Below are positions 36,210 through 43,840 of a DNA stretch of 59,479 nucleotides, piece after piece. The position numbers were made by a program, and so were the translations under genes. The notes under the pieces were generated by a model that was not told the origin of the DNA, ran no database searches, and saw nothing but the letters and a program-made list of their open reading frames with translations. Location of the stretch: the NCBI RefSeq assembly GCF_017980685.1, contig NZ_JACXXO010000025.1:1-59479 (forward strand). The letters run 5' to 3'. Position 1 is the first letter of the stretch. Each line of letters begins with the position of its first letter. This DNA comes from Pseudomonas iridis (GTDB taxonomy: Bacteria > Pseudomonadota > Gammaproteobacteria > Pseudomonadales > Pseudomonadaceae).

Positions 36210-37397
36210 ATGCGCTATTCAGCCTTGACCCAACGAATCGCCGGCGAGGGCGCAGCGGCATGGCAAATTCACGACCGGGCGTTGGAGTTGCGCGCTCAGG
36301 GTGTCGATATTTTATTGCTGAGTGTGGGGGATCCGGATTTCGATACGCCGCTGCCGATCATCCACGGCGCGATCGACAGTCTGCTGGCGGGCGACACGCA
36401 CTATTCCGATGTGCGTGGCCGCTTGGCGCTGCGCAAGCTGATTGCCGAACGTCATCGGCGAAGCAGCGGCCAAGTGGTCGATGCCGACCATGTGATCGTC
36501 ATGCCCGGGGCGCAATGCGCCGTGTATTCGGTGGCGCAATGCCTGCTTGATCCGGGTGACGAGGTGATCATTGCCGAGCCGATGTACGTCACCTATGAAG
36601 CCGTTTTCGGTGCGTGCGGCGCGACGGTGGTGCCGGTGCCGGTTCGCCCGGAAAACGGCTTTCGCGTCGATCCCGCCGATGTCGCGGCGCGCATCACGGC
36701 GAAAACCCGCGCCATGCTGCTCAACAGTCCGAACAACCCATCCGGTGCGAGCCTGTCGTTGCTGATCTGGCAGGAATTGGCCGCCCTGTGCGTGCGTCAT
36801 GACTTGTGGCTGATTAGCGACGAGGTCTATAGCGAACTTCTCTACGAAGGCCTGCACATCAGTCCGGCGAGCCTGCCGGGCATGGCCGAACGCACGGCGA
36901 CAATCAACAGTCTGTCGAAATCCCATGCCATGACCGGCTGGCGCATCGGCTGGTCGATCGGGCCGAAATCGTTGGCCGGGCACTTGGTCAATCTGTCGTT
37001 GAGCATGCTTTTTGGCCTGCCGGATTTCGTGCAGAAAGCCGCGCAAGTCGCGCTGGAGACAGACTTGCCGGAAGTGACGCAGATGCGTGAGGAATATCGC
37101 CTGCGCCGCGACCTGGTCTGCGAGCGCTTGCACGGTTGCCCGGGGCTGCATCCGGTCCGCCCCGATGGCGGCATGTTCGTGATGGTCGATGTGCGCCAGA
37201 CCGGACTCGGCGCGCAGGCATTTGCCGAGCGGTTGCTGGAAGGGTATGGCGTGTCGGTGCTGGCCGGTGAGGCATTCGGGCCAAGCGCGGCGGGGCATAT
37301 TCGCATCGGGCTGGTGGTGGGTCGGGTGCGGCTGGCGGATGCCTGTGCGCGGATTTCGCTGTGTGCGGCGCAGCTGTTACAGGCGCGCAGTGCCTGA
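36210..37397 (+). CDS. aruH: Arginine-pyruvate transaminase AruH
   Basis: 395 residues of class I aminotransferases, very close in layout to P. aeruginosa AruH, which starts the arginine transaminase pathway (arginine + pyruvate to 2-ketoarginine + alanine). Seen are MRYSALTQRIAGEGAAAWQI, LLSVGDPDFDTP, the PLP lysine in NSLSKSHAMTGWR, NSPNNPSGASL and the C-terminal GEAFGPSAAGHIRIGL. The partner gene aruI (2-ketoarginine decarboxylase) is not in the window, so the pathway role here is inferred. Confidence 0.88.
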   Translation: MRYSALTQRIAGEGAAAWQIHDRALELRAQGVDILLLSVGDPDFDTPLPIIHGAIDSLLAGDTHYSDVRGRLALRKLIAERHRRSSGQVVDADHVIVMPGAQCAVYSVAQCLLDPGDEVIIAEPMYVTYEAVFGACGATVVPVPVRPENGFRVDPADVAARITAKTRAMLLNSPNNPSGASLSLLIWQELAALCVRHDLWLISDEVYSELLYEGLHISPASLPGMAERTATINSLSKSHAMTGWRIGWSIGPKSLAGHLVNLSLSMLFGLPDFVQKAAQVALETDLPEVTQMREEYRLRRDLVCERLHGCPGLHPVRPDGGMFVMVDVRQTGLGAQAFAERLLEGYGVSVLAGEAFGPSAAGHIRIGLVVGRVRLADACARISLCAAQLLQARSA

Positions 37398-37423
37398 CAG
37401 TTTTGTATCAGGCTTACTGGCCT

Positions 37424-37517
37424 CATCGCTGGCAAGCCAGCTCCCACAGTGGTTAGTGTCGTTCAAAAATTTGATGAACACTGCATAACCTGTGGGAGCT
37501 GGCTTGCCAGCGATGGG
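37424..37517. repeat. REP inverted pair (same family as 34587)
   Basis: CATCGCTGGCAAGCCAGCTC... and ...GAGCTGGCTTGCCAGCGATG enclose a 45-base spacer. It lies between the convergent ends of aruH and kguD and may act as a bidirectional transcript stabiliser. Confidence 0.9.
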
Positions 37518-37539
37518 GCCCATTCAGGCACTGAAAATC

Positions 37540-38517
37540 TCAGCCCTGCCAAGCCACTGGATTCACCGGATTCAAAGGCTTTTTACCACCCAACGCCGCC
37601 AACAAATTCTCCACCGCACACCGAGCCATCGCCTCGCGTGTCTCGTGCGTTGCCGAGCCCATATGCGGGGTTGCCACCACGTTATCCAGTTGCATCAACG
37701 GCGAATCCTGATTCAACGGTTCCCGCTCGAACACATCCAGACCTGCCGCACGAATCCGTTGATGGCGCAGTGCATCAACCATCGCTGCTTCGTCAACAAC
37801 CTTGCCCCGCGAGATGTTGATGAAGATGCTTTCCGGACGCATCAACGCAAATTGCCCGGCGCCGATCAACCCCTCGGTCTGCGCCGTCAGCGGCAAGGTC
37901 AGGCAGATGAAATCGGCCTGCTTGAGCAAGTCTTCCAGGCTGCGGTACTGCGCATCGAAACGCGCCTCGACAGCCGGTTTACGCGACTGGCTGTGATAAA
38001 TCACCGGCATGCCAAAACCGAAATGACCACGCTGGGCCAGCGCCTCGCCAATACGACCCATGCCGATGATGCCCAGGGTCTTGCCATGCACATCGGTGCC
38101 AAAATGCGCCGGGCCGAGGTTGCGCTGCCACTGCCCGCTGCGCACCATGTTCGCCAGTTCGACCACGCGCCGGGCGGCGGCAAGGATCAGTGCGAAGCCG
38201 GTGTCGGCGGTGGTTTCGGTCAGCACGTCCGGGGTGTTGGTCAGCAGAATCTTGCGGCGGGTCAGGTAATCGATGTCGTAGTTGTCGACGCCCACCGACA
38301 CACTGGCAATGGCCTCCAGCTGTGGCGCCAGATCGAGCAATGTGGCGTCGAGTTTCAGGCTGGCGCCGAGCAAGCCATGGGCGCGGGGCAGGGCATCACG
38401 CAGTTGCATGAGGCCGTCGGCATCTAGGCTTTCGATCAGCGTCACATCAAACTGATCTTGCAGGCGCGCCATGAGCGCGGGTGATAGTTTCTTGTACAGA
38501 ACGACCTGTTTTTTCAT
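37540..38517 (-). CDS. kguD: 2-ketogluconate 6-phosphate reductase KguD (2-hydroxyacid dehydrogenase)
   Basis: 325 residues of the D-isomer-specific 2-hydroxyacid dehydrogenases. Motifs: NAD(P) site LGIIGMGRIGEALAQRG, ISRGKVVDEAAMVDAL, and the catalytic Arg/Glu/His region GLDVFEREPL ... ATPHMGSATHET. Last gene of kguE-kguK-kguT-kguD, 13 nt after kguT, so reduction of 2-keto-6-phosphogluconate to 6-phosphogluconate is the expected job; glyoxylate/hydroxypyruvate activity (GhrB-like) is also possible. ATG at 38517. Confidence 0.9.
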   Translation of the reverse strand: MKKQVVLYKKLSPALMARLQDQFDVTLIESLDADGLMQLRDALPRAHGLLGASLKLDATLLDLAPQLEAIASVSVGVDNYDIDYLTRRKILLTNTPDVLTETTADTGFALILAAARRVVELANMVRSGQWQRNLGPAHFGTDVHGKTLGIIGMGRIGEALAQRGHFGFGMPVIYHSQSRKPAVEARFDAQYRSLEDLLKQADFICLTLPLTAQTEGLIGAGQFALMRPESIFINISRGKVVDEAAMVDALRHQRIRAAGLDVFEREPLNQDSPLMQLDNVVATPHMGSATHETREAMARCAVENLLAALGGKKPLNPVNPVAWQG

Positions 38518-38530
38518 GGCAAGGATCTCT

Positions 38531-39829
38531 TCAGGAGTGAGCCGGCACGGCAGGCGTGGCGACGGCTTTGGCCACGACGCGATCACTGGCGCCGGGCTTG
38601 AGGAAAATCGTCAGCACCACCGAGAGCAGCAATGCACCGCTCATCAGCAGGTACGACGAACCGGGCGAACCGGTGGAACTGTTCAGGTAACCCACCAGAT
38701 ACGAGCCGCCAAACGAACCGAGCGCCCCCATGCTGTTGATCAGCGCCATCGCGCCACCGGCGACGTTGGCCGGAAGAATCTCGGGCACGATCGCGAAGAA
38801 CGGCCCGTAAGGCGCGTACATGCAGGCGCCAGCGATCACCAGCAGCGTGTACGACCACCAGAAATGTTCCGCACCGAGCGCGTAGGATCCGTAGAACGCA
38901 ATGGACGCAATCAACAGCGGCGGCCAGACGAAGCGTTTGCGTTTTTGCAGTTTGTCCGAGCCCCACGACACCACCAGCATGCCGATCACGGCCGCCAGAT
39001 ACGGCAGCGACGACAGCCAGCCGGCCTCGATCATGTCCATTTGCGCGCCAGCCTTGAGGATCGACGGCAGCCACAATACAAAGCCGTACACCCCGATGCT
39101 CCAGCAGAAAAACTGCAAGGCCAGAATGATCACCTTCGGTGAACGGAACGCCTCGGCGTAGTTCTTCACTGCTTTGATGCCGACCTGTTCGGCGGCCAAG
39201 GCGCTTTCCAGATCGTGTTTTTCCTGGTGGCTGAGCCACTTTGCCTGGGCCGGACGATCATCGGCCAGTTTCCACCAGATAAACGCCCAGAGCACCGCTG
39301 GCAAACCTTCAATGATAAACATCCAGCGCCAGCTGAAATGCTGCACCAGATAACCCGACACCACCGACATCCACAGCATGGTCACCGGGTTGCCGAGGAT
39401 CAAAAAGGTGTTGGCCCGCGAGCGTTCGGCGCGGGTGAACCAGTGGCACAGGTAAACCAGCATCGCCGGCATCACCGCCGCTTCGACCACACCGAGCATG
39501 AAGCGGATGACGATCAGCCAATAGGCGTTGCTGACCACGCCGGTCAACGTCGCGAGCCCGCCCCAAAGGATCAGACTGACGAAAATCAGTTTCTTCACGC
39601 TGTGTTTTTGCGCGTAGATCGCGCCGGGTACCTGGAAGAAAAAGTAGCCCAGGAAGAACAGTGCACCGAGCAATGAGGACAGGCCCGGCGTGATCATCAA
39701 GTCTTCGGCCATGCCGGACGCCGCAGCGAAACCGTAGTTGGCGCGATCGAGATACGCCAGGCTGTAAGTGATGAACACGATGGGCATGATGTACCACCAG
39801 CGGCGGGCGGCGAGGGTTGCAGTTTTCAT
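38531..39829 (-). CDS. kguT: 2-ketogluconate transporter KguT (MFS)
   Basis: 432 residues, 12 hydrophobic helices, ACS-family carrier (YLDRANYGFAAASGMAEDL, then GVVEAAVMPAMLVYLCHWFT). Its position between kguK and kguD identifies it as the 2-ketogluconate uptake protein of the inner membrane. AGGAGTAACACCC stands before the ATG, a normal ribosome site. Confidence 0.92.
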   Translation of the reverse strand: MKTATLAARRWWYIMPIVFITYSLAYLDRANYGFAAASGMAEDLMITPGLSSLLGALFFLGYFFFQVPGAIYAQKHSVKKLIFVSLILWGGLATLTGVVSNAYWLIVIRFMLGVVEAAVMPAMLVYLCHWFTRAERSRANTFLILGNPVTMLWMSVVSGYLVQHFSWRWMFIIEGLPAVLWAFIWWKLADDRPAQAKWLSHQEKHDLESALAAEQVGIKAVKNYAEAFRSPKVIILALQFFCWSIGVYGFVLWLPSILKAGAQMDMIEAGWLSSLPYLAAVIGMLVVSWGSDKLQKRKRFVWPPLLIASIAFYGSYALGAEHFWWSYTLLVIAGACMYAPYGPFFAIVPEILPANVAGGAMALINSMGALGSFGGSYLVGYLNSSTGSPGSSYLLMSGALLLSVVLTIFLKPGASDRVVAKAVATPAVPAHS

Positions 39830-39888
39830 GGGTGTTACTCCTGAGCTTGTTGTTTTTGTCGCAGAAGGTTTGGTTAATCGGTTGACTG

Positions 39889-40932
39889 TCAGGTCCTCAT
39901 CGCTGGCAAGCCAGCTCCCACAATGGTTGGTGGTGTTTCAAAAACAGTGGCAACACCACAGGACCCTGTGGGAGCTGGCTTGCCAGCGATGGGGTCCATG
40001 AATTCAACTGTGAGTTCAGCCCGGGTCGGCAACCCCTCCATGTCCCCGCGACTCTGCACCGCCCGACTGCCAATCCAGTTCGCGCGCCGCACGGCCTCGG
40101 CAAAACTCTGGTGCTCCAGCAGGGCGCTGATCATGCCCACCGCAAACCCGTCACCCGCGCCAACCGTATCGACGACATGGGTCACCGGCACCCCGGCAAC
40201 AAAGCCCTGATCCAGCTGCGTGCGGTAATAGGCCCCCTGCGGCCCGAGCTTGATCGCCACTGCTTCGGCGCCCTGATCGAGATAAAACGCAGCGATATCT
40301 GCCGGGTCTTCAAACCCGGTGAGCAAACGCCCTTCGCTCAAGCCCGGCAGGACCCAATGGGCAAGGGCGGCGAGGCGGTTGATCTCTCCGATCATCTCGC
40401 GCTCTCTTGCCCACAGGCTTGGGCGCAGGTTGGGGTCGAACGACACACTGCGCCCGGCATTGCGCATGCGCGTCATTAACTCGAATGACATTTCCCGCGC
40501 CGTACCTGACAGCGCGGGAGGAATACCGGTGGCGTGCAGATGCCGAGCGTTCAGCAGTTCGGGCGTGATCGATTGCGGCGACAGATGACTGGCCGCCGAG
40601 CCACGACGGAAGTACTCGACCTGCGGGTCGCTGCCATCGTCGCAACGGGACTTGAACTGGAAGCCGGTTGGATGCGTTTTGCAGACTTCAACCTGGCTGC
40701 AATCCAGACCCTCGCGCTTCAAGGTGTCGACGACAAAACGGCCGAGCGAATCATTACCCACCCGACTCAGCCACGCGACGTTGAAACCCAGTCGCGAGAG
40801 GCCGATCGCCACATTGCTGTCGGCGCCTGCAATGCGCTTGTGGAAGTGCTCGACCTTTGCCAGGTCCCCGCTTTGCTCGGCCACCAGCATCGCCATGGTT
40901 TCGCCGAACGACAGAATATCGATCTCAGACAT
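39889..40932 (-). CDS. kguK: 2-ketogluconate kinase KguK with REP-derived C-terminus
   Basis: 347 residues of the PfkB/ribokinase family. N-terminal SFGETMAMLVAEQSG and the C-terminal catalytic motif DTVGAGDGFAVGMISALL (Asp base) are intact. It phosphorylates 2-ketogluconate. The last 35 residues (from DPIAGKPAPTG to AGLPAMRT) are encoded entirely by an inverted REP pair at 39895-39993, so the protein is longer than the usual about 315. Its start overlaps kguE by 8 bases. Confidence 0.93.
   Translation of the reverse strand: MSEIDILSFGETMAMLVAEQSGDLAKVEHFHKRIAGADSNVAIGLSRLGFNVAWLSRVGNDSLGRFVVDTLKREGLDCSQVEVCKTHPTGFQFKSRCDDGSDPQVEYFRRGSAASHLSPQSITPELLNARHLHATGIPPALSGTAREMSFELMTRMRNAGRSVSFDPNLRPSLWAREREMIGEINRLAALAHWVLPGLSEGRLLTGFEDPADIAAFYLDQGAEAVAIKLGPQGAYYRTQLDQGFVAGVPVTHVVDTVGAGDGFAVGMISALLEHQSFAEAVRRANWIGSRAVQSRGDMEGLPTRAELTVEFMDPIAGKPAPTGSCGVATVFETPPTIVGAGLPAMRT
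39895..39993. repeat. REP inverted pair inside the 3' end of kguK
   Basis: CTCATCGCTGGCAAGCCAGC... and ...GCTGGCTTGCCAGCGATGGG, the same family as 34587. Unlike its relatives it lies inside an open reading frame and supplies the last codons of kguK plus all but a few bases before the stop at 39889. Confidence 0.92.
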
Positions 40933-41707
40933 GAGCTGGCTCCAGACGGGATTGGCCGAGGCGTGCGAGGGTGGCGACGTGTTCGGTGGTCAACACCACC
41001 AGGTCATCGCCCTGCAACGGATATTCGGCGGCGCGCATAACGCCTTGGTCCATGTGCCGCAGCAGTTGCTCCCACAGATGCAGGTCGCTGACGGCGGGTG
41101 GCACTGCTACCAACTTGCCGTCGGCGCGCCGGGCCACGGCTTTGCAATGCACATAGCCGACGTGCCGACCGAGCAGGCGTGCGGCGTTGGCAGCGGATTG
41201 GTCCTGCCACTGCCAGTTGCCGATATCGAATGTCATCTTGATCGGCAAGTTGTGCTGCTCAACAGCATTAAAGAAGCGTTGAAACGCCTCGATCCGCCCG
41301 CCGTGCAGCGTCTGGTCGTTTTCCACCAGCAGGTGCACCCGGTTGTTGCCGAGCAATTGCTGCAAAACCGTCAGATCGCAATTGTCGGTGAAGTAGCCGA
41401 GGGAGACTTTCAGCCATTTCGAACCGAACGCCTCAGCGTGTTGCAGGGCCGTGATCAGTTCAGGATTGGGGCGCGCCTGGCCCGCCAGCCACAACTCGGT
41501 CGGCGAGGAATAGATGCTTTGCAGGCCCAGCGCCTGAGCGGCTGCGCTCAACTGTGCGGGGTTCTCGCGAGTCAGCAACTCTTCGCGCCACTCGATACGA
41601 TCGGCCCCGGCAGCGGCCAGCACGTCGATAAAAAAGTCCTGCCCGCGTTGGCGCACTAGCTCGGCGCCGTAGCTGGACAGGCTGATGGAAACGGCAGGTT
41701 TATTCAT
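40925..41707 (-). CDS. kguE: KguE, sugar epimerase/isomerase-like TIM-barrel protein
   Basis: 260 residues of the AP endonuclease 2/xylose isomerase-like TIM-barrel family (MNKPAVSISLSSYGAELVRQ, WLKVSLGYFTDNCDL, MTFDIGNWQWQDQSA, GYVHCKAVARR). First gene of the kgu operon; its exact reaction in 2-ketogluconate use is not established. AGAGG precedes the ATG, and the PtxS palindrome overlaps the promoter region 14 bases upstream. Confidence 0.9.
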   Translation of the reverse strand: MNKPAVSISLSSYGAELVRQRGQDFFIDVLAAAGADRIEWREELLTRENPAQLSAAAQALGLQSIYSSPTELWLAGQARPNPELITALQHAEAFGSKWLKVSLGYFTDNCDLTVLQQLLGNNRVHLLVENDQTLHGGRIEAFQRFFNAVEQHNLPIKMTFDIGNWQWQDQSAANAARLLGRHVGYVHCKAVARRADGKLVAVPPAVSDLHLWEQLLRHMDQGVMRAAEYPLQGDDLVVLTTEHVATLARLGQSRLEPAHV

Positions 41708-41720
41708 TGTTGTTGACCTC

Positions 41721-41734
41721 TGAAACCGGTTTCA
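41721..41734 (-). promoter_or_regulatory. PtxS operator upstream of kguE
   Basis: The perfect 14-bp palindrome TGAAACCGGTTTCA, identical to the PtxS site described in Pseudomonas. It lies 13 bases upstream of the kguE ATG, so bound PtxS would block transcription of the operon; 2-ketogluconate is the known effector. Confidence 0.93.
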
Positions 41735-41781
41735 TTTTTGTTCAAAAAAATATCAGTCAGTGCTGTGTTGTTCTGGCGGGC

Positions 41782-41859
41782 GTTATCGCTGGCAAGCCAG
41801 CGCCCACCGATTTAGTGAGCGACACGGAAGTTGTGGGAGCTGGCTTGCCAGCGATGAGG
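41782..41859. repeat. REP inverted pair between ptxS and kguE
   Basis: TATCGCTGGCAAGCCAGCGC... and ...GAGCTGGCTTGCCAGCGATG, fourth member of the 34587 family. It lies just behind the ptxS stop and may end or protect the ptxS transcript. Confidence 0.9.
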
Positions 41860-41868
41860 CCCGATCAA

Positions 41869-42894
41869 TCACTGCAAAACTCCTAGGGTAGAACCTCGCA
41901 CGATCAACACCGGCGCAAAATCCACCACCCGCGCCGCCTCATCGTCCCCACGCAAACGCTTGAGCAAACACTCGAATGCCCGCGCGCCAATCGCTTGCGT
42001 TGGCTGCGCAAGCGCAGTAATCCCGCTCCCCACCAGCGGATACCAATCCAGATCATCCAGGGCAATCAAGCCGATATCCTCGAACAGCCGTGAACCGATC
42101 TTGCGCAACGCATGAGTGGCGGCCAGCGCGGCCACGCCATTGGCACAAAACAGCGCTTTCGGGCCGAGATCAGGTTTGTGTAAAAAGGTTTGAAGATGCG
42201 CCGCGAGATCGTCGCCGGTTTCCACCACCGCCCCATTCAATCCAGAGCGCTGCTGTATCTGCGCCTGAAAACTGCTGACTCGTTCGATCCGCGAACTGGT
42301 GCCGTCATAGGGTTCAGTCACCAACAACACGTCGCGATAACCACGTTGTTCCAGGTGGGCCAGGGCCATTTCCACTGCCTGCGGGTTGTTCAGCCCGATC
42401 ATGTCGCTGTCGAGCCCGTCGACCTTGCGATCCACCAGCACCAGCGGCATCTCGCGGCGCAGCTCGTGCAACTCGTCGCGGTGATGGCCGAGGGTGTTCA
42501 CGATCAGCCCTTCGATGTTGTACGAGCGCAATAGTGCCAGATGCTGGCGCTCCTGCTCGTCATCGCGGTCGGTGTTGCACACCACCAGGCTGTAGCCGTG
42601 CGCACGGCAGGCGGTTTCCACCCCGTGCATCACGGCAATTGAATAAGGGTTGCGGATATCGGCCACCAGCATGCCGATCAGGCGTGTGCGCCCGCGCTTG
42701 AGGCCGCGCGCCATCTGGTTTGGGCGATAGCCGAGTTCATCGATAGCCTGTTCGATGCGCAAGGCGATTGCATCGGAAAGCAACGCGCGGTCGTCGCCGA
42801 TGAAACGCGACACGCTGGCCTTGGATACGCCCGCGCGCTCGGCGACATCAAGCATGGTGACGCGGCTGCGCTGGGCGGCGGAGAAGTCGTTCAC
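41869..42894 (-). CDS. ptxS: LacI-family repressor PtxS
   Basis: 341 residues. N-terminal helix-turn-helix VTMLDVAERAGVSKASVSRFI, hinge YRPNQMARGLKRGRT, then a periplasmic-binding-protein-like effector domain. PtxS represses its own gene and the kgu operon and is released by 2-ketogluconate. Two perfect PtxS palindromes in the window (41721 and 42946) fit. The start codon is GTG at 42894 with AAGG upstream; the N-terminus MNDFSAAQRS aligns with the family. Confidence 0.94.
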   Translation of the reverse strand: MNDFSAAQRSRVTMLDVAERAGVSKASVSRFIGDDRALLSDAIALRIEQAIDELGYRPNQMARGLKRGRTRLIGMLVADIRNPYSIAVMHGVETACRAHGYSLVVCNTDRDDEQERQHLALLRSYNIEGLIVNTLGHHRDELHELRREMPLVLVDRKVDGLDSDMIGLNNPQAVEMALAHLEQRGYRDVLLVTEPYDGTSSRIERVSSFQAQIQQRSGLNGAVVETGDDLAAHLQTFLHKPDLGPKALFCANGVAALAATHALRKIGSRLFEDIGLIALDDLDWYPLVGSGITALAQPTQAIGARAFECLLKRLRGDDEAARVVDFAPVLIVRGSTLGVLQ

Positions 42895-42945
42895 GGTCTG
42901 AAACCTTATTATTGGATTTATCAGGTTCAGTCGCTGCAGTAGCGC

Positions 42946-42959
42946 TGAAACCGGTTTCA
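42946..42959 (-). promoter_or_regulatory. PtxS operator upstream of ptxS
   Basis: A second perfect TGAAACCGGTTTCA palindrome, 51 bp before the GTG of ptxS, the autoregulatory site. Confidence 0.93.
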
Positions 42960-43057
42960 GGAAACAACAGAATCCAATCGTCCGTCAAGTGAAGGATCGT
43001 CTGATAGTCGTCAGGTCCTGACGGGCGGCGCTGTACAGCAGGCCGCCCTTGAACCCG

Positions 43058-43699
43058 TCACCCGAATAAGCCTGCGGCAATATTGATGGAGAATCCGAGA
43101 ATTGCCGTGTTGAACACGAAACCGATCAACGACTGTGCGAGGACGATTTTGCGAATGTCCCGCGTCGCCACGCCGACGTCGGCAGTTTGCACCGCCACGC
43201 CGATGGTGAAAGAGAAGTACAGGAAGTCCCAGTAGTTGGGCGTGGTCAGCCCTTCGGCGAAACGCAGTGCGGGTTCCTTGCCGTCCCAGGTGTAAAACAG
43301 GCGTGCATAGTGCACAGAGAAAATCACCCCGATCAGCAGCCACGAACCAATCACCGTCAGGGCGGTGAAGCCGTAGTGCATCAGTTTGTGAGTGGTGTCC
43401 AGATCCTTGCTGCCGGCCAGTTCGAAGGTGATGGTGGCGAGGCTTGCCAGCGCGGCGATGCACACCACGAACAACACCAGGCCGGCATTTTCATCTTCGA
43501 CTTCAGCAATGCGCCTCACGTCCGGGGCCTTGGAGCGCGCGGTCAGCCAGAGCATCAGGATTAGGTAAGTCCATACGCCGGCGTTCCAGCCGTAGAGGAT
43601 TTTGCTGACGATGGAGTCAACGGGGGAAATCAGGCCCACGGCGAGGCCGAGCAGGGCTGCTGCGCAAAGGCGAGGGTGGGTGCGGGCGGGCAAGCGCAT
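43058..43699 (-). CDS. DUF1345 membrane protein
   Basis: 213 residues with about five transmembrane helices. The DUF1345 core is visible in TTPNYWDFLYFSFTIGVAVQ and ADVGVATRDIRKIVLAQSLI, a stretch resembling the pore region of two-helix potassium channels, although no selectivity filter is evident. Function unknown. It stands alone between ptxS and a REP pair. Confidence 0.85.
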   Translation of the reverse strand: MRLPARTHPRLCAAALLGLAVGLISPVDSIVSKILYGWNAGVWTYLILMLWLTARSKAPDVRRIAEVEDENAGLVLFVVCIAALASLATITFELAGSKDLDTTHKLMHYGFTALTVIGSWLLIGVIFSVHYARLFYTWDGKEPALRFAEGLTTPNYWDFLYFSFTIGVAVQTADVGVATRDIRKIVLAQSLIGFVFNTAILGFSINIAAGLFG

Positions 43700-43753
43700 G
43701 GGGACTCACTTTGGTGGTCGATCCCTGCACCATAGCGCACGCCATGTGGCTTT

Positions 43754-43837
43754 TGTAGGAGCTGCCGAAGGCTGCGATCTTTTGATCTTGTGTTTTAGGA
43801 AAAAATCAAAAGATCGCAGCCTTCGGCCGCTCCTACA
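43754..43837. repeat. REP-type inverted pair (GATCGCAGCCTTCGGC type)
   Basis: TGTAGGAGCTGCCGAAGGCT... at 43754-43786 and its inverse at 43805-43837 with an 18-base spacer; the 33-base arms differ at one position. It ends 3 bases before the RND gene stop and could act as its terminator. Confidence 0.88.
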
Positions 43838-43840
43838 TGT

